Source: Erwinia sp. HDF1-3R | GTDB taxonomy: Bacteria > Pseudomonadota > Gammaproteobacteria > Enterobacterales > Enterobacteriaceae | Assembly: GCF_039621855.1 (NCBI RefSeq) | Contig: NZ_CP155071.1 | Span: forward strand, 2,232,001 to 2,296,000 | Direction of reading: 5' to 3' | Length of the DNA: 64,000 nucleotides | Shown: piece after piece, positions 47,018 to 55,847 of the stretch | Layout of the letters: the number at the start of each line of letters is the position of its first letter | Position numbering within the stretch: the stretch's first letter is position 1 | Notes under the pieces: model-generated | The model's input: the letters and a program-made list of their open reading frames with translations, nothing else | The model's database searches: none | What the model was told of the DNA's origin: nothing | Position numbers and translations under genes: made by a program

Positions 47018-47464
47018 ATGTTCGATATGACGCTGTTTATACTGCTGGTGTTAACCGGCATGAGCTATTTCAGTCATAACATGACGGTCACCATCGCGCT
47101 GCTGGTACTGATCGTGGTGCGCATGACGCCGCTAAACGCACTTTTCCCATGGATTGAAAAGCAGGGCGTCACCGTCGGGATTATCATCCTCACTATTGGC
47201 GTCATTGCGCCCATCGCCAGCGGCACCCTGCCTGGCAGCACGCTGCTGGGCTCATTCCTCCACTGGAAATCCCTGCTGGCTATCGCGATTGGCATATTCG
47301 TGTCCTGGGTAGGGGGACGCGGCGTCTCCCTGATGAGTAGCCAGCCCACCATAGTAGGGGGGTTGCTGATCGGCACGCTCATCGGCGTCTCGCTGTTTCG
47401 CGGCGTACCGGTCGGGCCGCTGATTGCCGCCGGCCTGGTCTCACTGTTTATCGGCAAAATGTAG
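47018..47464 (+). CDS. yeaL: YeaL, DUF441 membrane protein
   Basis: The 148-residue protein has four or five membrane helices. [44 protein letters not shown] and [17 protein letters not shown] are nearly identical to E. coli YeaL. Function of DUF441 is unknown. In E. coli this gene is elsewhere on the chromosome, so the neighbourhood is specific to this lineage. Confidence 0.92.
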   Translation: MFDMTLFILLVLTGMSYFSHNMTVTIALLVLIVVRMTPLNALFPWIEKQGVTVGIIILTIGVIAPIASGTLPGSTLLGSFLHWKSLLAIAIGIFVSWVGGRGVSLMSSQPTIVGGLLIGTLIGVSLFRGVPVGPLIAAGLVSLFIGKM

Positions 47465-47524
47465 GCTCAGCTTTCACCTGTGCATTTTGCTATTATCGCC
47501 GCCTAACATCAGGAGAGTCATACG

Positions 47525-47935
47525 ATGAGCAGTAAGCAGGATAAACGTAGCAAGCGGGCAAAATTGAAGGCGAAACAGGCCAATCAGACCCGCGCCCACG
47601 GGCGTCAGATGGACGCCATCGGACGCCAGCGCTATACCGCAACGCCCGAAATGCTGGCGCTGTTTGAGACCCTGCCGCCGCTGGATGAAAGCGGAGACAT
47701 GCCCTTTATTGCCGACGTCTATCGCTGGTCAGAAGCAGAATATGGTTTTGACGGCAGCAGCGATGAGAATGACAGACTACAGGTCGCCGCGCTCTGCGTG
47801 CTCTATATTCACTGGCGCACCAGCGGTGGCACATTGATGATACAGAACGAGATGATCGAAGCCGCCATCCGGCTGACGGATGAAAACGAAGCGTTTAAAA
47901 CGCAGTATCAGGTGGCCGCGGCTACCGAAGCGTAG
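47525..47935 (+). CDS. Hypothetical protein with basic N-terminus
   Basis: The 136-residue protein is not recognised. The first 25 residues are strongly basic (KQDKRSKRAKLKAKQ), suggesting nucleic-acid contact or a flexible tail. The rest is acidic and probably alpha-helical, with no membrane segment. CAGGAG lies 7 bp before the ATG, and a perfect hairpin terminator follows the stop, so the gene looks real. It is 60 bp downstream of yeaL in the same direction. Confidence 0.7.
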   Translation: MSSKQDKRSKRAKLKAKQANQTRAHGRQMDAIGRQRYTATPEMLALFETLPPLDESGDMPFIADVYRWSEAEYGFDGSSDENDRLQVAALCVLYIHWRTSGGTLMIQNEMIEAAIRLTDENEAFKTQYQVAAATEA

Positions 47936-47945
47936 GGGAAGGCAG

Positions 47946-47974
47946 CGGGCGGTGCAGCACCGCCCGAGGGTTTT
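47946..47974 (+). terminator. Terminator between the hypothetical gene and gdh
   Basis: CGGGCGGTG and CACCGCCCG form a perfect 9-bp stem around CAG, followed by AGGGTTTT. The end overlaps the convergent gdh stop. Confidence 0.8.
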
Positions 47975-49247
47975 AGCCGGGGTAAATCCCGCGATCTTTG
48001 CGGGCCATCAGAATGCGTTCACAGGCGACAATATAGGCGGCGGTGCGCAGGCTACAGGCTTTCTCTGCGGCTTTGTCCCAGACGTGAACCATCGCCTCGG
48101 TCATGATCCTGTCCATCCGCTGATTGATCTCATCCTCGCTCCAGAAAAAGCTCGCCATATCCTGTACCCACTCAAAATAGCTGACCGTCACGCCACCGGC
48201 GTTACAGATTACGTCCGGCACCACGGTGATGCCGCGTGAGGTAAGCATATCGTCCGCATCCGGGTAGGTTGGGCCGTTCGCACCTTCCAGTACCAGCTTA
48301 CAGCTGAGTTTTTCCGCCCGCTCGCGGGTAATCTGGCCTTCGAGCGCGGCGGGGATAAGAATATCCATTTTCACGCTCCAGAAGGTTTCGCTGGCGATCT
48401 CTTCAGCCCCGGGGAACCCCGCAATGTTCTTATGCGTGGTCTGCCAGCTGCTGAGGGCATCCAGATCGATTCCGCCGGCGTTAAAGAGGGTGGCGGTATG
48501 GTCCTGAATCGCCACGACCCGGCCACCGGCTGCCACAAACAGCCGTGCGGCCTCGCTGCCGACGTTACCAAACCCCTGAACCGCGATTCTCGCCCCTTCA
48601 ATTTCGATGCCGGAACGGCGGGCCACTTCGCGCCCGGTGATAAAGACGCCGCGGCCGGTAGCCTTTTCGCGACCCAGCGAGCCGCCAAGATGGATAGGCT
48701 TGCCCGTAACCACGCCGGTGATGGTAGTCCCGTGGTTCATGGAGTAGGTGTCCATCATCCAGGCCATTACCCGGGCGTTGGTTCCCACGTCGGGCGCGGG
48801 GATGTCCTTCTGTGGACCGATAATCAGGCCGATCTCGCTGGTATAGCGGCGGGTCAGGCGCTCAAGCTCACCTTCTGACAGCGCAAAGGGATCGACGCGG
48901 ATCCCGCCTTTCGCTCCGCCGTAAGGCAGATTCACCGCAGCACATTTAATGGTCATCCACGCCGACAGCGCCATCACCTCATTCAGATCGACATTGGGAT
49001 GATAGCGAATGCCGCCTTTACCCGGTCCCCGGGAGAGATTGTGCTGTACGCGAAAGCCTTCGAAATGGCGAATAGAGCCGTCATCCATTTGCAGCGGGAT
49101 ATCAACAATCAGCGCGCGCTTCGGATGTCGCAGCGTATCGATCCAGCGGGACAAATCCCCCAGATAGGGTGCAACGCGGTCAATTTGTTGCAGGTATGTT
49201 GACCAGGCCGTTGTGCTGCTGTCAGAAACGTAAGATAGCTTTTCCAT
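47973..49247 (-). CDS. Glu/Leu/Phe/Val dehydrogenase, NAD-type glutamate dehydrogenase
   Basis: The 424-residue enzyme resembles RocG/GudB/GdhB rather than the E. coli 447-residue Gdh[22 protein letters not shown], the catalytic-lysine region [32 protein letters not shown] and the Rossmann [12 protein letters not shown] are all present. It interconverts glutamate with 2-oxoglutarate and ammonia; the size class points to a catabolic, NAD-linked role, which is an inference. It is a single gene divergent from eptB with a 457-bp gap. Confidence 0.9.
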   Translation of the reverse strand: MEKLSYVSDSSTTAWSTYLQQIDRVAPYLGDLSRWIDTLRHPKRALIVDIPLQMDDGSIRHFEGFRVQHNLSRGPGKGGIRYHPNVDLNEVMALSAWMTIKCAAVNLPYGGAKGGIRVDPFALSEGELERLTRRYTSEIGLIIGPQKDIPAPDVGTNARVMAWMMDTYSMNHGTTITGVVTGKPIHLGGSLGREKATGRGVFITGREVARRSGIEIEGARIAVQGFGNVGSEAARLFVAAGGRVVAIQDHTATLFNAGGIDLDALSSWQTTHKNIAGFPGAEEIASETFWSVKMDILIPAALEGQITRERAEKLSCKLVLEGANGPTYPDADDMLTSRGITVVPDVICNAGGVTVSYFEWVQDMASFFWSEDEINQRMDRIMTEAMVHVWDKAAEKACSLRTAAYIVACERILMARKDRGIYPG

Positions 49248-49704
49248 AACAAACCTTAATTTTAATGAGTTAATTGTGCTGCCAAATCCGGGCGTATTTG
49301 GTGAATATCACTTATGCGCGACTAAATTTATCATTAAAAGCATGTTTTGAAATCTTTAAGTTTATGTAAAATTTAACTGTTTTTGGCGACGAAAAGGCAT
49401 AGCGCGAATAAATAACATCCCAGGAACATCTGATGTCAGGTGAAAGCGAAAGGCAAGTCATATTTATGCATTTAAACTGCATAGTCCGGGATAAACACTA
49501 TTTCTCAAAACTTTGAATAGGATCAACATTCCTGGTCCGCTTGCGGCGGGAACATGATTTGTAACACTATAACAATACATTTCATCAACCTGAGTTAAAC
49601 TCACGTTAGTTTACTTTGTCTGACCTTCCGCACGCCCTAAATGGCAGTTTTCAGAGCCTCTCTCGCTTTCTCTGTACTGGCATGACTATTTACTAACAAT
49701 CACG
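49248..49704. promoter_or_regulatory. gdh-eptB divergent region
   Basis: This 457-bp AT-rich region must carry the promoters of both genes. I see no clear gene, no convincing PhoP or PmrA box, and no strong dyad. Confidence 0.45.
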
Positions 49705-51384
49705 ATGAATCAGATGAAAAAACTGCTTTTTTTGACCCAGCATCGGGTCTGCTGCTTTGTTGCTTTATATGTTGGCATCCTGCTTAACCTGCCCATATTT
49801 TTCCGTCGCTTCCATCAGCTCACTCAGGACGCCGCGCTTTCTACCGCCACAGAGATGCTGGCTGCCTTTGCGCTGGTCCTGTTTGTCACGCTGCTCGCCT
49901 CGCTGGCTGGACGCCTGCTGTTCAGGATCCTGCTGACGCTGCTGGTGGTGTTTTCCGTTGCCGCCAGCTACTACATGATTTTTTTCAACGTCGATATCGG
50001 CTACGGCATTATTGCCTCGGTAATGGCGACCGACAGCCTCGACCTTTCAAAAGAGTCGGTCGGCTGGCACTTTTACCTGTGGGTGGTACTGGTCAGCCTG
50101 CTGCCGATCCTGATGCTCTGGCTGTCGCCACTGCCGGAAGCGGCGCTGCGCCGCCATAACCATAAGGCGTTTATGGGCCGTGGCGGCGTGATGATCGCGG
50201 CTGCCCTCTGCTGCTGGCTGCCGTTAAAGGTGATGGGCGATCGTCAGGATTCCCTCGACCGCCAGAATAACAGCATGATGGCCAGCTACGGCGGCGTGGT
50301 GGCGGGGAGTTACTCGCCGTCAAACTGGCTGTCGGGCGTGGGGCTGCTGGCGTACAGCAGCTGGAGCCAGGCAGAGGACAACCGCAATCTGTTCGATCCC
50401 GCTCAGCACTTTACCTATACGCCGCCAAAGGACGTTAACGACCTGTATGTGGTATTTATTATCGGTGAAAGCGCCCGTCGCGACCATATGGGCCTGTACG
50501 GCTACAGCCGCGATAACACGCCAAATCTCGATAAAGAGAAAAACCTCGCGGCGCTGGAGGGCTACTCCTGCGATACCTCTACCAAGCTTTCGCTGCGCTG
50601 TATGTTTGTGCGTGAGGGAGGCGCGTCCGACGCGCCGGAGCGCACGCTAAAAGAGATGAACGTCTTCTCGGTGCTGAAAAAGCAGGGGTTCTCATCGGAG
50701 CTGTTCTCCATGCAAAGCGAAGCCTGGTTTTACAATAAGGCCCAGGCGGATGACTATGCCCTGCGGGAAACTATCCAGTCTGAAAAGCGCAATGTGGGCA
50801 AGCCGATAGATGATATGGCGCTGGTTAACGAACTGCGGGATTCGCTGGATCGTCATCCTAAGGGTAAGCACCTGGTTATTCTGCATACCAAAGGCTCACA
50901 TTTCCTCTATACCGAACGCTATCCGCGATCCTTTGCGCGCTACAAGCCGGAGTGTCAGGGCATTGATGACCAGTGTTCGACTGAAGAGATGGTGAATTCG
51001 TACGACAACAGCCTGCTCTATACCGATCACGTACTGGAACAGGTCTTCAATCAGCTGCGTAACCGCAACGCCATTGTCTTCTACGCGTCCGATCACGGTG
51101 AATCGATTTCACAGAATATGCATTTTCACGGTACGCCGCGCGACAGGGCACCGATGGAGCAGCGTACCGTGCCGATCATGGTCTGGGCTTCCGATAAATT
51201 CCTGCAGCAGCCCGACAACAGCGCGGCCTTTGCGCAGCTAAAAACGCTGGCGCGCGACAAAACGCCGGTGTTTCATGAAAAGCTGTTTGACAGCGTTTTA
51301 GGCTGTATTGGCTACACTTCACCAGACGGCGGCATCAACCCGCAGCGTAACTGGTGTCAGGTAAATAAAGCGATAACCCACTGA
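49705..51384 (+). CDS. eptB: EptB, Kdo-lipid A phosphoethanolamine transferase
   Basis: EptB adds phosphoethanolamine to the outer Kdo of lipopolysaccharide. The 559-residue protein (E. coli 563) has five N-terminal membrane helices (to about 175) and a periplasmic sulfatase-fold domain. [17 protein letters not shown], the nucleophile region [20 protein letters not shown] and [20 protein letters not shown] are the metal and catalytic motifs. The match to E. coli EptB is strong, including [20 protein letters not shown]. It precedes fabV by 74 bp in the same direction, so both envelope-lipid genes may be co-transcribed. Confidence 0.94.
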   Translation: MNQMKKLLFLTQHRVCCFVALYVGILLNLPIFFRRFHQLTQDAALSTATEMLAAFALVLFVTLLASLAGRLLFRILLTLLVVFSVAASYYMIFFNVDIGYGIIASVMATDSLDLSKESVGWHFYLWVVLVSLLPILMLWLSPLPEAALRRHNHKAFMGRGGVMIAAALCCWLPLKVMGDRQDSLDRQNNSMMASYGGVVAGSYSPSNWLSGVGLLAYSSWSQAEDNRNLFDPAQHFTYTPPKDVNDLYVVFIIGESARRDHMGLYGYSRDNTPNLDKEKNLAALEGYSCDTSTKLSLRCMFVREGGASDAPERTLKEMNVFSVLKKQGFSSELFSMQSEAWFYNKAQADDYALRETIQSEKRNVGKPIDDMALVNELRDSLDRHPKGKHLVILHTKGSHFLYTERYPRSFARYKPECQGIDDQCSTEEMVNSYDNSLLYTDHVLEQVFNQLRNRNAIVFYASDHGESISQNMHFHGTPRDRAPMEQRTVPIMVWASDKFLQQPDNSAAFAQLKTLARDKTPVFHEKLFDSVLGCIGYTSPDGGINPQRNWCQVNKAITH

Positions 51385-51458
51385 CACCTTTGCCTGAACC
51401 GGCACAAGCGGGTATCCTGTTGCCCGCATTTACTGAGACAGTTTCAACTGAGGTCGAC

Positions 51459-52655
51459 ATGATTATTAAACCACGCATCCGTGGCTTCATCTGTGTTACT
51501 GCCCATCCGGCGGGTTGCAAAGCTAACGTTAAGAACCAAATCGATTACGTGACCCGTCAGGGCACCGTTGCCAACGGGCCAAAAAAGGTCCTGGTAATTG
51601 GTGCATCCACCGGCTACGGTTTGGCCGCGCGTATTTCCGCCGCCTTCGGCAGCGATGCCGCCACCCTGGGCGTCTTTTTTGAGCGTCCCGGTGAAGAGAG
51701 CAAACCGGCTACCGCCGGCTGGTATAACTCCGCCGCTTTCGAAGAGTTTGCCGAAGCAAAAGGCCTGTATGCCAAAAGCATCAACGGCGACGCTTACTCC
51801 GATGAAGTGAAGCAGAAAACCATCGAGCTGATTAAACAGGACCTGGGTCAGGTTGACCTGGTGGTGTACAGCCTGGCGTCTCCTCGTCGTACGCACCCGA
51901 AAACCGGTGAAGTCTTTAACTCCACGCTGAAACCTATTGGCAAAGAAGTCACGGTCCGTGGCCTGAACACCGACAAAGAAACCGTCAATGAAACCACGCT
52001 GCTGCCTGCTTCGCAGGAAGAGATCGACGGCACCGTGGCGATAATGGGCGGCGAAGACTGGCAGATGTGGATCGATGCGCTGGACGCGGCTGGCGTGCTG
52101 GCCGAAGGCGCGAAAACGACCGCCTTTACCTATCTGGGCGCGAAGAGCACCCAGGATATCTACTGGAACGGGTCGATCGGCGAAGCGAAAAAGGATCTCG
52201 ATAAGCGCGTGCTGAGCATCCGTGACCAGCTGGCAGCGAAGGGCGGCGACGCACGCGTGTCCGTACTCAAAGCCGTGGTGACGCAGGCCAGCTCCGCTAT
52301 TCCGGTTATGCCACTCTATCTGGCACTGCTGTTCAGGGTGATGAAAGAGAAGGGCACCCACGAAGGCTGCATCGAGCAGGTCTATGGCCTGTTTAAAGAT
52401 AGCCTGTTTAACGCATCACCAATCGTTGATGACGAAGGCCGCCTGCGCGCCGACTACAAAGAGCTGGCACCGGAAGTGCAGGACGCCGTTGATAAGCTGT
52501 GGCCAACGGTGACTGATGAAAACCTGAATGACATCACCGATTTCGTCAGCTACAAGCGCGAGTTTATGCACCTGTTTGGCTTTGGCCTTGACGGCGTGGA
52601 CTACGACGCTGACGTGAACCCCGACGTGAAGATTAAAAACCTGGTACAGATGTAA
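51459..52655 (+). CDS. fabV: FabV, NADH-dependent enoyl-ACP reductase
   Basis: FabV reduces trans-2-enoyl thioesters in fatty-acid elongation and is naturally tolerant of triclosan in several species. The 398-residue protein, started at [20 protein letters not shown], has the FabV-type active site Tyr235-x8-Lys244 ([10 protein letters not shown]) and the dinucleotide motif [12 protein letters not shown] at 48-59. The frame is open from 51390 but conservation begins at 51459. FabV is absent from E. coli K-12 but found in Erwinia/Pantoea, Yersinia, Vibrio and Pseudomonas, which supports the taxonomic reading. It is followed by a region disrupted by an IS element. Confidence 0.95.
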   Translation: MIIKPRIRGFICVTAHPAGCKANVKNQIDYVTRQGTVANGPKKVLVIGASTGYGLAARISAAFGSDAATLGVFFERPGEESKPATAGWYNSAAFEEFAEAKGLYAKSINGDAYSDEVKQKTIELIKQDLGQVDLVVYSLASPRRTHPKTGEVFNSTLKPIGKEVTVRGLNTDKETVNETTLLPASQEEIDGTVAIMGGEDWQMWIDALDAAGVLAEGAKTTAFTYLGAKSTQDIYWNGSIGEAKKDLDKRVLSIRDQLAAKGGDARVSVLKAVVTQASSAIPVMPLYLALLFRVMKEKGTHEGCIEQVYGLFKDSLFNASPIVDDEGRLRADYKELAPEVQDAVDKLWPTVTDENLNDITDFVSYKREFMHLFGFGLDGVDYDADVNPDVKIKNLVQM

Positions 52656-52930
52656 CCGTCTGCCCGCGCAAAATGGCCCCCTGACCGCGTTGGGAGGCCG
52701 GCTGTATAGCGCGGTATTACCCTGCCCGGTGGACGCGTCCTGCGTCTGCCGGGAACCTCCCCTGGGTCAGTCCTTCGTAAAAAAGCCTTTCACCTGCCGT
52801 ACCGTTTTCATACCTATGCCGTATGTTCTGGAGCGGCCATGATGTCGGCTAAGGCAGTTGTGTTTGAAGGCAACCAGGATAGGTGTTTGCTAAATGCGCA
52901 GTGGTTATAGACGATGGATGTCTGCTATGA
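52656..52930. other. Intergenic region between fabV and the IS element
   Basis: No gene or clear terminator is visible in this 275-bp stretch. It forms the left flank of the IS30 insertion and marks the transition from conserved backbone to accessory DNA. Confidence 0.45.
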
Positions 52931-54155
52931 GCTGTGAGTTCAACAGGTCGATGCAACGCTATCCTTAAACGAGGGGGACGTTGCCATGAAACGAAGAACG
53001 CGCATTTACTACACGCCAGAACAGAAAGCGATTATCTGGGACAGATATAAGCAAGGTGATTCCCTGCATGATATCGCCAGAATGTTCGACAGATATCATT
53101 CTTCTATCATGCCCACTATCCACCAGAGTGGTGGATACCGTCCCCCTGTCCGAAAGCGGCACCGGTTAGCGCTTTCGCTTGATGAAAGAGAGGAGATATC
53201 CAGAGGGCTGGTAGCAAAACGCAGCATCAGGGACATCGCTGCCAAATTATCAAGAGCTCCCTCAACGGTTAGCCGCGAGATCAAGAGGCACGGAGGTGCA
53301 AAACAATATCGTGCAGCAAAAGCGGATGCTACTGCATGGGAAAGTGCCCTGAGACCAAAACCTTGCAAGCTAATTGAAAGCCCCGCATTGTGTAAAATCA
53401 TTGCAGAGAAGATGCATCAGGACTGGTCGCCGGAACAAATCGCCGGTTGGCTAAAACGCTGTTATCCCGATAATCAGGAAATGCATGTGTCACACGAAAC
53501 AATTTATAAAACGCTTTTTATACAAACCCGGGGAGCATTAAAAAAAGAGCTGCAGCAATGCCTCAGAAGCGGAAGAGCAGTGCGTAGATCCAGAACATCA
53601 TCGCTTAAACGGAAAGGATTAGGGTCAATCCCGGATGCGATACCTATCAGCGAAAGACCATCTGACGCCGCAGACAGAGCCATACCGGGTCACTGGGAAG
53701 GAGACCTGATCCAGGGTTCGAAAAACTCCTATATCGTCACCCTGGTAGAGCGCCATTCCCGCTTTGTTATGCTCGCCAAAATCAGGGACAACAAGACCAT
53801 AACGGTTATATCAGCGCTCATCAAACAAGCACGGGAATTGCCTGTTGAGCTTTATAAAACATTAACATGGGATCGTGGCGCTGAAATGACCAGCCACACC
53901 CGGTTTACTGTAGCAACAGACATCCAGATTTACTTCTGTGATCCTCAATCTCCCTGGCAACGTGGCTCAAATGAAAATACGAACAGGTTGCTCAGACAAT
54001 ATTTTCCAAAGGGAACTGACTTATCGGTTCACAGCCAGCAAAGACTAAACAGCGTTGCCAGACAGCTCAACGAAAGACCGAGAAAAACGCCAGACTATGA
54101 ATCACCCGCAGAGCGGTTCAATAAGTGTGTTGCGTCCATTGGTTGAACTCACAGC
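52931..54155 (+). mobile_element. IS30-family insertion sequence, apparently intact
   Basis: The 1225-bp element has imperfect terminal inverted repeats of about 29 bp. The outer 14 bases GCTGTGAGTTCAAC are identical at both ends, and a second matched block (GATGCAAC / GACGCAAC) lies further in. The flanks carry GA immediately outside both ends, a 2-bp target duplication as expected for IS30-type elements. A single intact transposase gene fills it. Confidence 0.9.
52986..54146 (+). CDS. IS30-family transposase
   Basis: The 386-residue transposase has two N-terminal HTH regions (QKAIIWDRYKQGDSLHDIARM; RSIRDIAAKLSRAPSTVSREIKRHGG), the second being the IS30 signature. The DDE catalytic domain follows: HWEGDLIQGSKNSYIVTLVER (first Asp), LTWDRGAEM (second Asp) and SPWQRGSNENTNRLLRQYFPK (Glu). 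The frame is intact, starts with AGGGGGAC upstream, and ends 9 bp before the right end of the element. Confidence 0.95.
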   Translation: MKRRTRIYYTPEQKAIIWDRYKQGDSLHDIARMFDRYHSSIMPTIHQSGGYRPPVRKRHRLALSLDEREEISRGLVAKRSIRDIAAKLSRAPSTVSREIKRHGGAKQYRAAKADATAWESALRPKPCKLIESPALCKIIAEKMHQDWSPEQIAGWLKRCYPDNQEMHVSHETIYKTLFIQTRGALKKELQQCLRSGRAVRRSRTSSLKRKGLGSIPDAIPISERPSDAADRAIPGHWEGDLIQGSKNSYIVTLVERHSRFVMLAKIRDNKTITVISALIKQARELPVELYKTLTWDRGAEMTSHTRFTVATDIQIYFCDPQSPWQRGSNENTNRLLRQYFPKGTDLSVHSQQRLNSVARQLNERPRKTPDYESPAERFNKCVASIG

Positions 54156-54201
54156 GAAAAGCAGGCGTAGTTTTCAATTACTGATTCTGTTATTTAATAT
54201 C

Positions 54202-54678
54202 CTAACGCACGATTGCCTTGCTCATATTGATACCCGTTACTCTAAAACCGCTGCTCTCGTATACATGGAAAGCACGGGCATTATCTCCAGCTACGCGTAG
54301 TCTAATCTCTTTAAAACCCTTACCCTGAAGATCCTCTTCAAAAGCGCGAAGAGCCTGTTTACCCAACCCCTCTCCCTGAAGTGAATTAAAAATATGAAAA
54401 TCATAGATAAATACTGTGCGCATTGCCGCATCTGGTTTGTACCAGAGATAGCCTACGTGCCTCTCAAATACATCTAATTTCGCGAAAATGGACAGTAAAA
54501 TTTGCCCGTGCGTATTCACTCCTTCCGCAAGCAATTTTGATATTTCCTGCCTGGCCATCGTTAGAGAATCACTTTTAGACATTCTATAATTTGACGCTAT
54601 CTCAATTGCATAATCAGGAATAAAATATTCAAGATAAGCAGAGTACTCTTCTTCTGTCATTGAGCGAAACGAGACCAT
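54202..54678 (-). CDS. GNAT-family N-acetyltransferase
   Basis: The 158-residue protein has the GNAT acetyl-CoA loop as GEGLGKQALRAFEEDL and the following beta-strand and helix IRLRVAGDNARAFHVYESSGF, which is the common C-terminal half of the fold. YIPDYAIE-type N-terminal sequence suggests the RimI-like/aminoglycoside-acetyltransferase-like group, but the substrate is unknown. The gene is noticeably AT-richer than the backbone and sits 46 bp right of the IS30 end, so it is likely acquired. Confidence 0.85.
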   Translation of the reverse strand: MVSFRSMTEEEYSAYLEYFIPDYAIEIASNYRMSKSDSLTMARQEISKLLAEGVNTHGQILLSIFAKLDVFERHVGYLWYKPDAAMRTVFIYDFHIFNSLQGEGLGKQALRAFEEDLQGKGFKEIRLRVAGDNARAFHVYESSGFRVTGINMSKAIVR

Positions 54679-54808
54679 CTTTTAATCCTTATTGAGGAAG
54701 TCATACAGACAGAAAGGACCATACTAATAGCGCCAATAGCAATGTTACGTCAAATTAGGCGTTTATGGAATAACAACACTTCCGATCGATTACATGAAAG
54801 TGATACTC

Positions 54809-54838
54809 AATGTCCGCTTCTGACACACAGCGGACATT
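54809..54838. repeat. Perfect 10-bp inverted repeat before the RidA remnant
   Basis: AATGTCCGCT and AGCGGACATT flank a 10-nt loop, TCTGACACAC. There is no T-run. A related AAAGTGTCCGCT piece occurs near 58600. Confidence 0.6.
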
Positions 54839-55165
54839 CAATTCGCCGTCTATCAGCAGCATGGTTATTCAGCTGCCATCCGTTCAGGCGGTCTGCTGTT
54901 TGTCTCGGGTCTGCCAGGCAGCCGAGCCGATGGCATCCCTGAACCCGATTTTGCTGCACAGGCAAAACTGGCCTTTGAATATCTGGTAGCCACGCTTGCG
55001 GCGGCAGGTTGCACGTTTGACGATCTGATGATGTCACCACGTTTCACACCAATCCGCAGAATCAGTTTGACACCATTATGCAGGTGAAGCAGTCGGTTTT
55101 CCCACAGCCGCCTTATCATAACTGGACAGCGCTGAGGCGATGACCGATTTAGCGGTTACGCAGGC
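54829..55165 (+). pseudogene. Frameshifted RidA (YjgF)-family gene remnant
   Basis: Frame 1 encodes FAVYQQHGYSAAIRSGGLLFVSG, then PGSRADGIPEPDFAAQAKLAFEYL and AAAGCTFDDLM. A frameshift near 55035 moves the similarity to another frame, which continues TTFHTNPQNQFDTIMQVKQ, then SVFPQPPYHNWTAL, before a stop. These are consecutive RidA-family blocks. A convincing start codon is lacking and the C-terminal strand is degraded. The gene is therefore inactive. RidA proteins remove reactive enamines/imines. Confidence 0.85.
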
Positions 55166-55310
55166 CTGAAAGATGCACAAATACCAGCAAGGGCATCGTG
55201 ACGATCTATGACGGGCATCCTGCTATAACGGTCATCCTGACGGTAAGGACATTAAGGCCGCCTGTCAGGGTATTTTTGGGGCAGGGCAGGCCAGAGAGCG
55301 TCTCGCAGAG

Positions 55311-55847
55311 TTAAGGCTGAATCGCCTTACCCTGCTCATCAAGCAGATCCGTCAGGAGTGCCGTGCCATCGCTCCCCACCCGGAATGCCCCGTACCGTGC
55401 CTGCGCGAAACGCTCGCCATGGCCTTCCTGAAAGAACCAGGCATTAGTGCCGACGGTCAGCGAGTCATAATGTTGATGGTATTTCACCCGCAGCTGATTT
55501 GGCTGCAGAGGTTCACCCTGATCAAAACGGGCCTGAGTCGCATGACGCTGCGCATCAAGGTCAACAATCAGGGTTCCGCTGGTTGGCAGGCATGGCGCTG
55601 ACAGGGTCTCGCCGCAGGACTCAGCCTGTTGATACAACGTCAGTTCCAGAGGGCGGGTGAGGGCATAATTCAGCGCCATGTAATCACCCTGCATCAGGGA
55701 TCGCGGGTCAACCGGGGCAAGGGATAAAATCATGACCGCGCCTTGCTTCAGCAACTGCTCTTTTTGCCAGATGCTGACATTGACGGCCACCAGCGCCAGC
55801 GCTATTAAAGCGCCTGCCAGCCATCGGCTCTGTTTACGGATTCTCAC
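55311..55847 (-). CDS. GDYXXLXY-domain protein
   Basis: The 178-residue protein probably starts at the GTG at 55847, with GGAGGT just upstream. This start overlaps the end of the preceding gene by 14 bp; an upstream ATG in the same frame would overlap it far more. One membrane helix (WLAGALIALALVAVNVSIW) near residues 8-26 is followed by a periplasmic domain containing the name-giving motif GDYMALNY. The usual partners of this family are DUF2157 and DUF4401 membrane proteins, and the upstream gene encodes both. Function is unknown. Confidence 0.85.
   Translation of the reverse strand: MRIRKQSRWLAGALIALALVAVNVSIWQKEQLLKQGAVMILSLAPVDPRSLMQGDYMALNYALTRPLELTLYQQAESCGETLSAPCLPTSGTLIVDLDAQRHATQARFDQGEPLQPNQLRVKYHQHYDSLTVGTNAWFFQEGHGERFAQARYGAFRVGSDGTALLTDLLDEQGKAIQP

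Noticed and set aside
51444..52361. 305-codon open frame antisense to fabV
   Set aside because: It lies wholly opposite a well-conserved gene in a GC-rich stretch. The encoded peptide has no recognisable fold and no start signal.
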